In this document: positions 52,031 to 61,108 of the stretch, piece after piece
How the letters are laid out: every line of letters starts with the position of its first letter
Numbering within the stretch: the first letter of the stretch is position 1
Source: Thiorhodovibrio litoralis
GTDB lineage: Bacteria; Pseudomonadota; Gammaproteobacteria; Chromatiales; Chromatiaceae
Assembly (NCBI RefSeq): GCF_033954455.1
Contig: NZ_CP121473.1
Coordinates: 3,768,501-3,832,500, forward strand
DNA length: 64,000 nucleotides
Direction of reading: 5' to 3'
The notes under the pieces: generated by a model
The model's input: only the letters and a program-made list of their open reading frames with translations
Database searches by the model: none
What the model was told of the DNA's origin: nothing
Program-made: the position numbers and the translations under genes

Positions 52031-55000
52031 TTACAGCCCCAGCTCCCGCCAACGCGCCTTAAACCGCTTGACCGACACCGGATAGGCGGTACCGAGCGGC
52101 TGGGCAAAGAAAGAGACCCGCAACTCCTCGAGCATCCAGCGGATTTCATCCAGCCTGGGATCATCACGACCCGCCGCCTCGGCGGCCGACTGACGCTCGC
52201 GCCATTGCTCGAGCAGTGGGGTCAGTTCCGCAAGCAGACTGCGATCACGCCCGCCGGCGTGCGACAGCTTCTCGGCTCGCTGTCTGATGGCTGTGAGATA
52301 GCGCGGATAGTGCTTGAGCTGGCTGAACGGCACCTGCTGCAGAAACCCTTTGAACACCAGCGCATCGAGCTGACCCTGCATGTCGCGCACCGAGTCGAGC
52401 CAGTTGATCTGGGTGATTCCGGCGAGTTGCTTGCGCAGGCTCTGATAACGACCGAGGATATCGCCGGCCAGGGTGCTGACCTCGTTTGAGGTCGGGAACA
52501 GACGCGGCTTGCCTGCGGCGAGACGCTTTTCGAAAGCGCTCCGGTTGCGCGGCGTCGCTTGGTCTTCAAGAAAGGTCAGGTCCAGAATCAAACCAACGAG
52601 CTCGTCGGCAAGATCGGCGGGTGTCCACTGCCCTGCCTTCCGTCCTGTCTCTGGCGTCCCCCGCGATGCGCCCACCGGCGCCTTGGCATATTGCAAGCGC
52701 ATCCGATCAAGACCCGGCAACTGGCGGCGCAGCGCACGCATATCACCGGCGAGCTGCAACATGATTAGCCGGCGCAATCCGGCGCGCATCGCTTGCGCGG
52801 CGCTGGCCTCGGAGTCCAACACCCGCACCGCGACACTCTTGCCCTCATCGACCAGCGCCGGATAGCCGCGCAGGCGGATGCCACCGCGGGTGAGATCAAC
52901 CTGCTCGGGCAGCTCGCCGAAGTCCCAGCGCGTCAACCCCTCGCGCTCCAGCCCGGCGCTGGGGATTTCGGCGAAGCGCGCACCACCGGCCTGACCGTGC
53001 TGGCGCTTGAGCGCGATCAGGTCCTCACCGGTCGCTACCGCGCGGCCATCCTGGTCGATCAGCCGCACCTTCATGCGCAGGTGCTCAGGTGCAACGGATT
53101 CATCCCAGGCATCTTCCGGGATGACCTGGCCGGTCAGGGCCTTGAGCTCCTCGCCCAGTGCCTGAATCAGCGGTCGCTCACTGGGCTGCAAGCGCGCCGC
53201 GAGCTTGGCAGCGGTGTCGGGAATGGGCACCAGCGCCTTGCGGATCGGCTTGGGCAGACCGCGCAGCAGCGCGGTGATGCGCTCTTCCAACAATCCCGGC
53301 ACCAACCATTCCAATCTCTCGGGCGCCACCTGGTTGATCAGCGGCAGCGGCAGCACCAGGGTGACCCCATCGGCGCGGTTGCCAGGGTCGAAGTGATACT
53401 CCAGCGGCAGCTCGCTGGCGCCGACGCGCAGCGCATCGGGAAAGGCCTCAGCGGTGATGCCGGCGGCGTCCCGATTGAAATCAGGGTGCATCACATCCGC
53501 CATGCTCATGTGCAGCAGCTTGGGCTGTTTTTGTGCCGCCCGGCGCAGCCAGCGCTCGAACTGCGGCTTGGAGTAGATGCCGCTCGGCACGCGCTGATCG
53601 TAGAAGGCGTAAATCGCCTCGTCATCGACCAGAATGTCGCGGCGGCGGGATTTGGCCTCCAGATGACGGACGTATTCGATCAGCTCGGCATTGTGACGCC
53701 AGAAAGGCGCGCGGGTGTCGAAGTCGCCTTCGGTCAGCGCGAAACGCAGAAAAATCTCGCGCGCCTCGGCCGGGTTGATGGGACCATAGTTGACGCGCCG
53801 TTTGGGCACCAGGGTCAGGCCATAGAGGGTCACCTTCTCGAAAGCCGCCACCTGCCCGGCGCGCGCCTGCCAGTGCGGCTCAAAGTAACTGCGCTGAATC
53901 AGATGGGCACCGGTGGCTTCGATCCAGGCGGGCTGCACCTTGGCGACGGTGCGGCCGTAGTGCTTGGTGGTCTCGACCCGCTCGGCGACCAGAATCCACT
54001 TCGGCGCCTTCTCGAACAGCCCTGAGCCTGGGTGGATGTAAAACCGGCTGTTGCGCGCGCCCTGATACTCGCGCTGTTCGTCCTTGAAGCCGATATTGCT
54101 GAGCAGCCCGGTCAGCAGCGCGCGATGGATTTCTTCATAACTGCCCTCGGCCTCGTTCTCCCGGAAACCCATTTCGGTCAGCTGCTCGCGCAGCTGCGCG
54201 TGGATGTCGCGCCATTCCTGCACCCGGGTCGGAGACAGAAAATGCAGCCGACACAAGTTCTGGAATTTGCGTCGGGAGAGCTTGCGGCGCTCGGATTCGA
54301 GAAAACCCCACAGATTCAAAAACGCCAGAAAATCCGAGTCCTCATGGCGGAAGGTGGCATGGATTTCATCAGCGGCCTGCTGCTTATCGAACGGCCGCTC
54401 GCGTGGGTCCTGCACGCTCAAAGCAGCCGCGATGATCAGGATTTCGCGCAGACAATGGTACTCGGCGCCGGCGAGCAGCAGCCGACCGATGCGCGGGTCG
54501 ACCGGCAGGCGCGCGAGCTGTTTACCGAGCGGCGTCAGCTGGCCCTGGGCATCGAGCGCGGCCAACTCCTCCAGCGTGCGGTAACCGTCGTTGATGAGCC
54601 GGCTGTCGGGTGCGTCGAGAAACGCAAACCGCTCAATGGCCCCGAAGCCGAGCAGCTTCATCTGCAAGATGACGGCGGCAAGGTTGGTGCGCTGAATCTC
54701 AGGCTCGGTAAACTCGGCGCGCGCCTGGAAATTGTCCTCGTCGTAAAGCCGGATGCAGACACCATTCGCAATGCGCCCGCAACGGCCCTGGCGTTGATTG
54801 GCCGAGGCTTGCGCGATGCGCTCAACCGGCAACCGCTGCACCTTAGTGCGATGGCTGTAGCGGCTGATGCGCGCGAAGCCGGGATCAATCACGTAATGAA
54901 TCCCCGGCACGGTCAGCGAGGTCTCGGCGACATTGGTCGCCAGCACCACCCGGCGGGTGCCGTGCGGCTGAAAAACCCGCGCCTGCTCGGCCGGCCCTTG

Positions 55001-56020
55001 GCGGGCATAGAGCGGCAGGATTTCGGTCGCCGGCGGATGATGCTTGCGCAAGGTCTCGGCGGTCTCGCGAATCTCGCGCTCGCCGGACAGGAACACCAGC
55101 ACATCGCCCGGCCCTTCGCGCGCGAGCTCGGACACCGCCTCTGAGATAGCGGTCTGCATCGCCTCGTCACGTTCGCCGGCATGCTCCTCGGCAGGCGGGC
55201 GATAGCGGGTCTCGACTGGATAGGTGCGCCCGGAGATCTCGATGATGGGCGCGGGCCTGATGGCACCCTGGCCATCCTGATCCGCAAAATGACGCGCGAA
55301 ACGCTGCGGGTCGATGGTCGCCGAGGTGACAATCAGCTTCAACTCCGGGCGCCGCGGCAACAGCTGCTTAAGCACCCCGAGCAGAAAGTCGATATTCAGA
55401 CTGCGCTCGTGCGCCTCGTCGATAATCAGGGTGTCGTATTCATTCAGCCAGCGATCCTGCTGAATCTCGGCCAGCAGCATGCCGTCTGTCAGCAGCTTGA
55501 TGCGCGTCTCCGGCCGCACCCGATCATGAAAGCGCACCTTGTAGCCGACCAGGCCGCCCAGTTCCGCATCCAATTCGGCTCCGATGCGACTGGCCAGCGA
55601 GCGCGCGGCGATACGCCGCGGTTGGGTGTGACCGATGCGCCCGAACAGCCCGCGTCCGAGCTCCAGGCAGATTTTCGGTAATTGGGTCGACTTGCCCGAG
55701 CCCGTCTCACCGCACAGCACAATCACCTGATGCTGTTTGATCAGCGCGGCGACCTCTTCGCGGCGCTCGCTAACCGGCAACTCGGGTGGATAATGAATGA
55801 CTGCGGGAGCAAGCTGACGACGCTGCTCAACGATAGATTGGGAGCGCTCGAGCGCGCGGCGGATATCCTCCAAGTCCGCCTGGGAGGCTACCTGATCGCG
55901 CTTCTCTGCTCGCTTGCTGAACCCTTGCAGACGCCTGCGCAGCCGATGCCGATCACGCAGCAGACAGCAGGCCAGGTCGGCTTGGGTTGGAATACGGGTT
56001 GCGTTGGGGTTTCCGTCCAT
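52031..56020 (-). CDS. hrpA: ATP-dependent RNA helicase HrpA
   Basis: 1329 aa, matching HrpA length. DEAH helicase core: Walker A VLCGETGSGKSTQLPK, DEAH in LIIDEAHERSLNIDF, SAT in LIVTSATIDPQRF, motif VI QRQGRCGRIANGVCIRLY. Then HA2, OB-fold and the long C-terminal domain ending VSVKRFKARWRELGL. HrpA in E. coli acts on fimbrial mRNA and stalled ribosomes. Monocistronic here. Confidence 0.95.
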   Translation of the reverse strand: MDGNPNATRIPTQADLACCLLRDRHRLRRRLQGFSKRAEKRDQVASQADLEDIRRALERSQSIVEQRRQLAPAVIHYPPELPVSERREEVAALIKQHQVIVLCGETGSGKSTQLPKICLELGRGLFGRIGHTQPRRIAARSLASRIGAELDAELGGLVGYKVRFHDRVRPETRIKLLTDGMLLAEIQQDRWLNEYDTLIIDEAHERSLNIDFLLGVLKQLLPRRPELKLIVTSATIDPQRFARHFADQDGQGAIRPAPIIEISGRTYPVETRYRPPAEEHAGERDEAMQTAISEAVSELAREGPGDVLVFLSGEREIRETAETLRKHHPPATEILPLYARQGPAEQARVFQPHGTRRVVLATNVAETSLTVPGIHYVIDPGFARISRYSHRTKVQRLPVERIAQASANQRQGRCGRIANGVCIRLYDEDNFQARAEFTEPEIQRTNLAAVILQMKLLGFGAIERFAFLDAPDSRLINDGYRTLEELAALDAQGQLTPLGKQLARLPVDPRIGRLLLAGAEYHCLREILIIAAALSVQDPRERPFDKQQAADEIHATFRHEDSDFLAFLNLWGFLESERRKLSRRKFQNLCRLHFLSPTRVQEWRDIHAQLREQLTEMGFRENEAEGSYEEIHRALLTGLLSNIGFKDEQREYQGARNSRFYIHPGSGLFEKAPKWILVAERVETTKHYGRTVAKVQPAWIEATGAHLIQRSYFEPHWQARAGQVAAFEKVTLYGLTLVPKRRVNYGPINPAEAREIFLRFALTEGDFDTRAPFWRHNAELIEYVRHLEAKSRRRDILVDDEAIYAFYDQRVPSGIYSKPQFERWLRRAAQKQPKLLHMSMADVMHPDFNRDAAGITAEAFPDALRVGASELPLEYHFDPGNRADGVTLVLPLPLINQVAPERLEWLVPGLLEERITALLRGLPKPIRKALVPIPDTAAKLAARLQPSERPLIQALGEELKALTGQVIPEDAWDESVAPEHLRMKVRLIDQDGRAVATGEDLIALKRQHGQAGGARFAEIPSAGLEREGLTRWDFGELPEQVDLTRGGIRLRGYPALVDEGKSVAVRVLDSEASAAQAMRAGLRRLIMLQLAGDMRALRRQLPGLDRMRLQYAKAPVGASRGTPETGRKAGQWTPADLADELVGLILDLTFLEDQATPRNRSAFEKRLAAGKPRLFPTSNEVSTLAGDILGRYQSLRKQLAGITQINWLDSVRDMQGQLDALVFKGFLQQVPFSQLKHYPRYLTAIRQRAEKLSHAGGRDRSLLAELTPLLEQWRERQSAAEAAGRDDPRLDEIRWMLEELRVSFFAQPLGTAYPVSVKRFKARWRELGL

Positions 56021-56235
56021 GGCAAAAGGAAGGAGTCAGCTTAGCCGGGAGAGGTGCTCGGGGAGATGCGCTCGGGGAGATGGCACCGAAACCCTTATTA
56101 TGCAACGCGCGCACTGGTCACTGGCAGCGGCAACCAGCAATTGAGCAACTGCGTAAGCTCATGATCCCGGCCACCCGGTCGCAGCTCGGCAGCCGACCGA
56201 GCGGCCTGCCATTCATAATCCAGGAGAATCAGACG

Positions 56236-56754
56236 ATGAAAAGCATGAACTTGCAACCCTCAGGCATGCTGACGATAGGAACGGTGCTGCTTATGGCGGT
56301 GTGGCTGGCAACCTCTGGCAAGCTGTTTGCCGGGGAAAGCCGCATCGAGCTTGAGGACGGCAGTCTGATCACCGGTGAAGTCCTAAGCAGCGACGGGCGG
56401 AGTTACCGCATTCGTTCGCGGACCTTGGGCACGATCGAGATCGATGCGGAGCAGATTCGTAGCCTGAAGCCGTCCGGTGCCGCCGGCACCAGCGCCGAGA
56501 CTTCAGCTGCGGCGGCGGTCAATAATCAGCGCATCGAGTCAATTCAAAAGGACATTGCGGGCAATAGCGGCCTGCTCGGCAGCATCATGACGCTGGAGGA
56601 AAATCCGACCATGCGCGAGGTGCTTGCTGACGATGAATTGATGCGCGCGATCGCCAACCGTGATTTCGAAACCCTGCGCAACCACCCGAGCATTCGCAAA
56701 CTGCTCGAGAATCCTCAGATGCGCGATATTGTCGACCAAATCCAAGGGAACTGA
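56236..56754 (+). CDS. Secreted/envelope hypothetical protein
   Basis: 172 aa from ATG 56236 (AGGAG eight nt upstream). Signal segment (MLTIGTVLLMAVWLATSGKLFAGE), an SH3-like beta domain (SRIELEDGSLITGEVLSSDGRSYRIRSRTLGTIEIDAEQIRSLKP), then a helical repeat domain (MREVLADDELMRAIANRDFETLRNHPSIRKLLENPQMRDIVDQ). The latter resembles STI1-like helical modules. Function unknown. Confidence 0.7.
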   Translation: MKSMNLQPSGMLTIGTVLLMAVWLATSGKLFAGESRIELEDGSLITGEVLSSDGRSYRIRSRTLGTIEIDAEQIRSLKPSGAAGTSAETSAAAAVNNQRIESIQKDIAGNSGLLGSIMTLEENPTMREVLADDELMRAIANRDFETLRNHPSIRKLLENPQMRDIVDQIQGN

Positions 56755-56806
56755 GGTCGCCTCGCGCTCGTTTCCGGTTCCGAGGGGCGGGGGGAGATGG
56801 TGGCGG

Positions 56807-57658
56807 CTAGCGCGAGCGCAGCTCGGCAATCCAGGCTTTCTGGGTTTCGCGCTGGCGGCGGTCGGTCAGTGTTTGGCGGATGCGCTCGCGGGCTTGCTCG
56901 AAGGGCACGGTCTTGGCGGGGGTGACGGCCTCGCAGAAAAGCAGATGGAAGCCGAGCGGCGATTCCAGCACGGCGCTGACCTCGCCTGGTGCCATCGCGA
57001 AGAGCGCGGTGTCGAGCGCCGGATAGAGTTGGCCTGGGGTCATGGTGCCGAGGCGGCCGTCCTCGAGCGCGGTGGGGCATTCGGAATGACGGCGGGCGAG
57101 TTCGGCGAAGGCGTCGACATCATTGCCTTTGGTCTCTTCGGCCAGCGCTTCGATGCGCGCGCGGGCGGCGGCGCGCTGGTTTTCGGCATAATCTTCGTTG
57201 ACGGTGATCAGCAGATGGCGTGCGGCTCGGGTCTCGGGCTGGCTGAAGCGCTCGGTGTGCAGTTCGTAGAACAATTGCTCGTCGGCTTCGGTGACAGGCG
57301 CATGGCGAGCGCCGACGGCGCGGATGACGGCGTCGAAGCTGAGCTCGCGCTGCAGGGCACGACGTAGCACGCTGATCTCAAGGCCGTTCAGGGCCAGCTC
57401 TTCGGTGAACTCTTGCTCGTCGGCATAGCGCGCGCGCACAGCGGCAAGCGCCTGCTCGACCTGATCATCGGGGATGCAAACAGCCTGGGCCTCAGGGGCG
57501 CTGAGCACCAGGGTCTCGAGCGCGAAGCTCTGCTCGGCGCGTGCCTCGACTTGCGGCCATTGTTCCTCAGTGAGCGCGGCAAGACCGCAGGAGAATTGAT
57601 CGGCCGCGGCGCGCAGCAGATGGTGGCGATACTCTAGTGGGCGCGGGGGGCGACTCAT
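56807..57658 (-). CDS. nifM: NifM, peptidyl-prolyl isomerase for nitrogenase Fe protein
   Basis: 283 aa. Helical N-terminal domain (EYRHHLLRAAADQFSCGLAALTEEQW), then a parvulin-type PPIase domain: ETRAARHLLITVNEDYAENQ, FAELARRHSECPTALEDGRLGTMTPGQLYPALDTALFAMAPGEVSAVLESPLGFHLLFCEAV. NifM is needed for maturation of NifH. The start overlaps the nifZ stop by ATGA. Confidence 0.93.
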   Translation of the reverse strand: MSRPPRPLEYRHHLLRAAADQFSCGLAALTEEQWPQVEARAEQSFALETLVLSAPEAQAVCIPDDQVEQALAAVRARYADEQEFTEELALNGLEISVLRRALQRELSFDAVIRAVGARHAPVTEADEQLFYELHTERFSQPETRAARHLLITVNEDYAENQRAAARARIEALAEETKGNDVDAFAELARRHSECPTALEDGRLGTMTPGQLYPALDTALFAMAPGEVSAVLESPLGFHLLFCEAVTPAKTVPFEQARERIRQTLTDRRQRETQKAWIAELRSR

Positions 57659-58116
57659 GTCATCGCCTCCGCGACCGGCTCGGCCGCCTCGAGCGCGGAC
57701 TCCGGCACTTGCAGCAGGTTGGCGCCGGGGAACTGGACATGGTAGCCGAGCAGTTCGCGCTCGCCGCGCAGCACCTTGACGACCTCACCGATACTGCCCT
57801 CCTCCACCAGCACGCGACCGGCGCTGGCCAAGGTCAGATTAGCGCGTACCTTGTCGCGGGTGTCGAAGCGGCTTTCGACCCAAAAATCCGCCGCCGGCTG
57901 GAGCTCTTGCTCACGGCAGCCGACGACCAGGTCTTGCTCGACGAAGTGCACGCTGTAGATGATCTGGTCCTGCAAAAAGGTACCGACATCGCGCACATAG
58001 CCGGTACTGCCGCGGCGGATCAGCAGGGTGCCGCGATCCTTACCGGGAAAGGTGCCGTCGTTGCGCAGGTGGCGGATCACCCGCACCTCGTCGCCATAGT
58101 CATACTGCGGGCGCAT
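57655..58116 (-). CDS. nifZ: NifZ, nitrogenase P-cluster maturation protein
   Basis: 153 aa: MRPQYDYGDEVRVIRHLRNDGTFPGKDRGTLLIRRGSTGYVRDVGTFLQDQIIYSVHF, the NifZ beta-barrel pattern, repeated in a second half (GRVLVEEGSIGEVVKVLRGERELLGYHVQFPG). Assists P-cluster formation in NifDK. Overlaps nifW by 17 nt and nifM by 4 nt. Confidence 0.93.
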   Translation of the reverse strand: MRPQYDYGDEVRVIRHLRNDGTFPGKDRGTLLIRRGSTGYVRDVGTFLQDQIIYSVHFVEQDLVVGCREQELQPAADFWVESRFDTRDKVRANLTLASAGRVLVEEGSIGEVVKVLRGERELLGYHVQFPGANLLQVPESALEAAEPVAEAMT

Positions 58117-58456
58117 GAGGCAACTGGCCGAGCAGCGAATCCAGACCCACGGTCACTGGCTGATGCTGTTTGAAGACCTTAAACACCTTCTCGGTCTGCG
58201 CATCAGAGCGGACGAAATCGCGATAGGCGCCCTGCAGCAGGTCTCGATGCAGATCAAAGCGCGCTTGCGCCTGCGTCGGCATGGTCTCGACCTCGGCGAG
58301 ATAGTCATGAAAACGCTGCAGAATATGCAGCCGATTCACCTGCACCACAGCAGCATCGTAAGCAATGCCGAAGTAGTCGAGAAAGTCCTCGGCGCTCTCG
58401 AGTTCATCGAGATCGTCGAGGTCGAATTCATCAAGCGTGTTGAGTTGATTGGACAT
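58100..58456 (-). CDS. nifW: NifW, nitrogenase-stabilising/protective protein
   Basis: 118 aa with LESAEDFLDYFGIAYDAAVVQVNRLHILQRFHDYL and LLQGAYRDFVRSDAQTEKVFKVFKQHQP, typical NifW. Associates with MoFe protein and protects it from oxygen damage. The N-terminus is unusually acidic (LDEFDLDDLDELESAED). Confidence 0.94.
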   Translation of the reverse strand: MSNQLNTLDEFDLDDLDELESAEDFLDYFGIAYDAAVVQVNRLHILQRFHDYLAEVETMPTQAQARFDLHRDLLQGAYRDFVRSDAQTEKVFKVFKQHQPVTVGLDSLLGQLPHAPAV

Positions 58457-58558
58457 GGGAGGTGCCTTTTAACAGTGAGTGATTGGTGATCAGTGGTTAG
58501 AACTAAGAGGTTAAATATTCCGGCTTGTCACTCTTTGCGCTCGGTCTCGGCAGATCCA

Positions 58559-59164
58559 TCATTGACGGCGCAACACATGCAGATTATCGCCAGCGTTCTG
58601 AATGCGCTGTTCGGTGACCAGGCTGCGCGCCATGCGCAGCAGGCTGTCGGTTCCAAGGCGACCGTCGCTGTCGAGCACATCGAGCTTCTCGAAGCGCGCG
58701 AGGGCATCGGGGCCACGGTTGAGGCGCAGTTCCAGGTAGCCGGCGCCTTTGAGCGCGAGCAGCAGAAAGCGCGTCAGCGCCATTGAGCGCTCGCCGATCT
58801 GACGCAGTCTGGCCTCATCAAGCGCTTCCCAGCCTTCGTCCAACTCCAGCTCGCGAGCACTCAGACCGATGGCGCGCTCGGCGACAACAAGCGCATCCTC
58901 CAGGCGGTGCTGGTAGTAATAGTAGCGATACAGCGCCACCAGCACGGAAAGATTCTCAGGTGCCAGAAAATAGGCTCGCAACAGCGCTGGCTCGGCACTG
59001 GCGCCGCCATCGCTGCCGTATTGGGTGGCCGCGCCCTCCAGCAGGGCATCCACCTCCGCCGGCAACGGGGTGTCGAAGTAGAGATCCTGCCCAGTGAAAT
59101 CCAGTAAATCCAAGCCTTTACTCCAGTAACCATGGGTCAGTCGACGCAAGCGCCGACGCCGCAT
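58559..59164 (-). CDS. TPR-like protein in the nif cluster
   Basis: 201 aa at most; the first residues (MRRRRLRRLTHGYW) may be non-coding and the true start is unclear. Helical repeats (EPALLRAYFLAPENLSVLVALYRYYYYQHRLEDALVVAERAIGLS; RFLLLALKGAGYLELRLNRGPDALARFEKLDVLD) fit a tetratricopeptide fold. Located between nifV and nifW on the same strand, so a role as chaperone or scaffold in nitrogenase maturation is inferred. Confidence 0.75.
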   Translation of the reverse strand: MRRRRLRRLTHGYWSKGLDLLDFTGQDLYFDTPLPAEVDALLEGAATQYGSDGGASAEPALLRAYFLAPENLSVLVALYRYYYYQHRLEDALVVAERAIGLSARELELDEGWEALDEARLRQIGERSMALTRFLLLALKGAGYLELRLNRGPDALARFEKLDVLDSDGRLGTDSLLRMARSLVTEQRIQNAGDNLHVLRRQ

Positions 59165-59257
59165 TACGCGACCGATTTCGGATCATGCCGCGCGAATCCA
59201 AGATCCCCATGTGTGGGGTTTATTGAATCCTCGCGCATCCTTAGGACGATGGCCCGT

Positions 59258-60526
59258 TCACTGCAATCTCAGGCTAGCTAAGGGGCTAGCCGCTGGGCTA
59301 ACAACGGAGCTACCAACTGGGCTGATGGCAGGGCAAGCGGCCGGGCTCATCGCGGGACTGGCGCTGAGATCAATCTCCGACAGAAAACCGCGCAGATCGC
59401 CGGTCTCGGGCGAGCGCTTGTGCTCGGTGACGAAGCGGCGAACACGCGCGAGCAGGCTGGTCGCCTGTTCCGCCGTCAGCGAGGTATTGAGCTGCTCGGC
59501 ATAGGCCCGGACCAGAGCATGGCGGCCAGAATGCTTGCCCAACACCATGCGATGGGCTCGCCCGAGCTCGGCCGGGTCGATGCCCTGGTAATTGAGCAAG
59601 TCCTTCATCAGCCCATCGACATGGATGCCCGCCTCGTGGGTGAAGGCGCCGGCACCGATCAGGCTCTTCTGCCAGGCAACAGGCCGGCCGGAGGCGGTCG
59701 CCACCAGCTCCGATAACGTCTCGAAATGGCTCAAATCAATGCCAGTCGCGCAGCGATGCACATGCTTGAGGCCAATCGCGACCTCCTCAAGCGCGGCATT
59801 GCCAGCGCGCTCGCCCAGGCCATGGACTGTCGTGTTGACATGGGTGGCACCGGCGCGCACCGCCGCCAGGGTGTTGGCCGTGGCCATGCCAAGATCATCA
59901 TGGGCGTGCATCTCGATCTCGCAGTCGCAATGGGAGCGCAGGGCGCGAATCGCGTCGAAAATACCAAAAGGGTCCATGATCCCCAGGGTGTCGGCGTAGC
60001 GCACCCGCCGAGCACCGACCGCCTGGGCAGTCTCGGCCACCTGGCGGAGAAAATCTGCATCAGCGCGCGAAGCGTCCTCGCAGCCGACGCCGACCTGAAA
60101 GCCGGCGTCGAGCGCCCGCGGCACCAGGGTGCGAATCTGGCGCAGCACCCAGTCGCGATCGCGCCCGAGCTTGCGCGCGATTTGCTGATCAGACACCGGG
60201 ATGGACAGGTCGATCAACTCCACCGGCAGACCGCAGCTGGCGATAATGTCCTGCTCGACCATGCGCGCCCAGACCATCAGACGCGCATTCAGCCCAAGCC
60301 CCGCGACCGCCGCGATGGACGCGCGCTCCTCCTCGCCCATGGCAGGGATGCCGACTTCCAGCTCGGGCACGCCGAGGGCGTCGAGCCCGCGCGCGATGGC
60401 GAGTTTCTCATCGAGCGAGAAGGCCACCCCGGCGGACTGTTCGCCGTCGCGTAGGGTGGTGTCGTTAATGCAGACCGCGCTCGGCGCCACGGCCGGCGGA
60501 ATAGCGTGAGTCGGGTGCCTGGTCAT
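59258..60526 (-). CDS. nifV: Homocitrate synthase NifV
   Basis: 422 aa from ATG 60526 ([37 protein letters not shown]). DRE-TIM barrel: metal/substrate motif [51 protein letters not shown]. Makes homocitrate, the organic ligand of FeMo-cofactor. The C-terminal 35 residues are a low-complexity Ser-Pro-Ala tail ([18 protein letters not shown]...SPAASPLAS) not normal for NifV. First gene of the minus-strand nif operon. Confidence 0.95.
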   Translation of the reverse strand: MTRHPTHAIPPAVAPSAVCINDTTLRDGEQSAGVAFSLDEKLAIARGLDALGVPELEVGIPAMGEEERASIAAVAGLGLNARLMVWARMVEQDIIASCGLPVELIDLSIPVSDQQIARKLGRDRDWVLRQIRTLVPRALDAGFQVGVGCEDASRADADFLRQVAETAQAVGARRVRYADTLGIMDPFGIFDAIRALRSHCDCEIEMHAHDDLGMATANTLAAVRAGATHVNTTVHGLGERAGNAALEEVAIGLKHVHRCATGIDLSHFETLSELVATASGRPVAWQKSLIGAGAFTHEAGIHVDGLMKDLLNYQGIDPAELGRAHRMVLGKHSGRHALVRAYAEQLNTSLTAEQATSLLARVRRFVTEHKRSPETGDLRGFLSEIDLSASPAMSPAACPAISPVGSSVVSPAASPLASLRLQ

Positions 60527-60679
60527 TGGGGAGCCCTCCAGCAGAGCCTCGGACACCTGAGGTGCCACAACGGCGCCCGCCGCGGCGGGGTGTTACCGAC
60601 CAAGCGACCGGTGGACTTGGCCATCGGCGGCGGCGCCTTCTCCGGAGACTGAGTTTGCTTCCGGACAATGCTAAGGCAA

Positions 60680-60694
60680 GCAAATCCAATGCCA
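60680..60694 (-). promoter_or_regulatory. Sigma-54 (RpoN) promoter of nifV operon
   Basis: On the minus strand the sequence reads TGGCATTGGATTTGC, matching the -24/-12 consensus TGGCAC-N5-TTGC with the GG and GC 12 bp apart. It lies about 155 bp before the nifV start. I did not find a convincing TGT-N10-ACA NifA site upstream. Confidence 0.75.
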
Positions 60695-61108
60695 TTTCTA
60701 ATGAAGCTTCCGCTTCAATCACTTAACATAGGACCATAGCGACTGTTGGACTCTTTACGACAACCCAGCCGCGTGCTTTGTTGGCTTGACTGCAAGCGCG
60801 CCCCACTAACTCTGTTCCATCCTGGACCAACCGCTGGAGCAATCGGGGGGAGTAGCCGAGTGCCACAAAGAGCACGTCTACCTCAACAGTGTAGACGATT
60901 GGCACCGACAGTGCATCCATTCGATGAAACCCGGAATCCCCACTCAGGGCGTGAATCTAGCCAGCCCTGTCCCCACACCGGCGGCCCCGTTCGGAGTCCG
61001 AGCCAGATCTGATCTGATGCTGCTAAGCCTGCGCGCTGACTTCTACGACGCTGCGCTAAATTGGACTAGACCGGCGCAGCAGTTGTCTGCGCCGGCACTT
61101 GGGAGGGG
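60695..61108. other. Gap upstream of nifV, no confident gene
   Basis: A minus-strand ORF (60723-60920, LFVALGYSPRLLQRLVQDG) has no family or ribosome site and overlaps the expected activator region. TCTAC...GTAGA is a small inverted repeat near 60877-60895. Confidence 0.3.

Noticed and set aside
52793..55144. Two long plus-strand ORFs (410 and 370 aa)
   Set aside because: Antisense shadows of hrpA in GC-rich sequence.
60695..60920. NifA upstream activator sites (TGT-N10-ACA)
   Set aside because: Near matches such as TGT-N10-ACG and TGT-N10-ACC occur, but none is exact.
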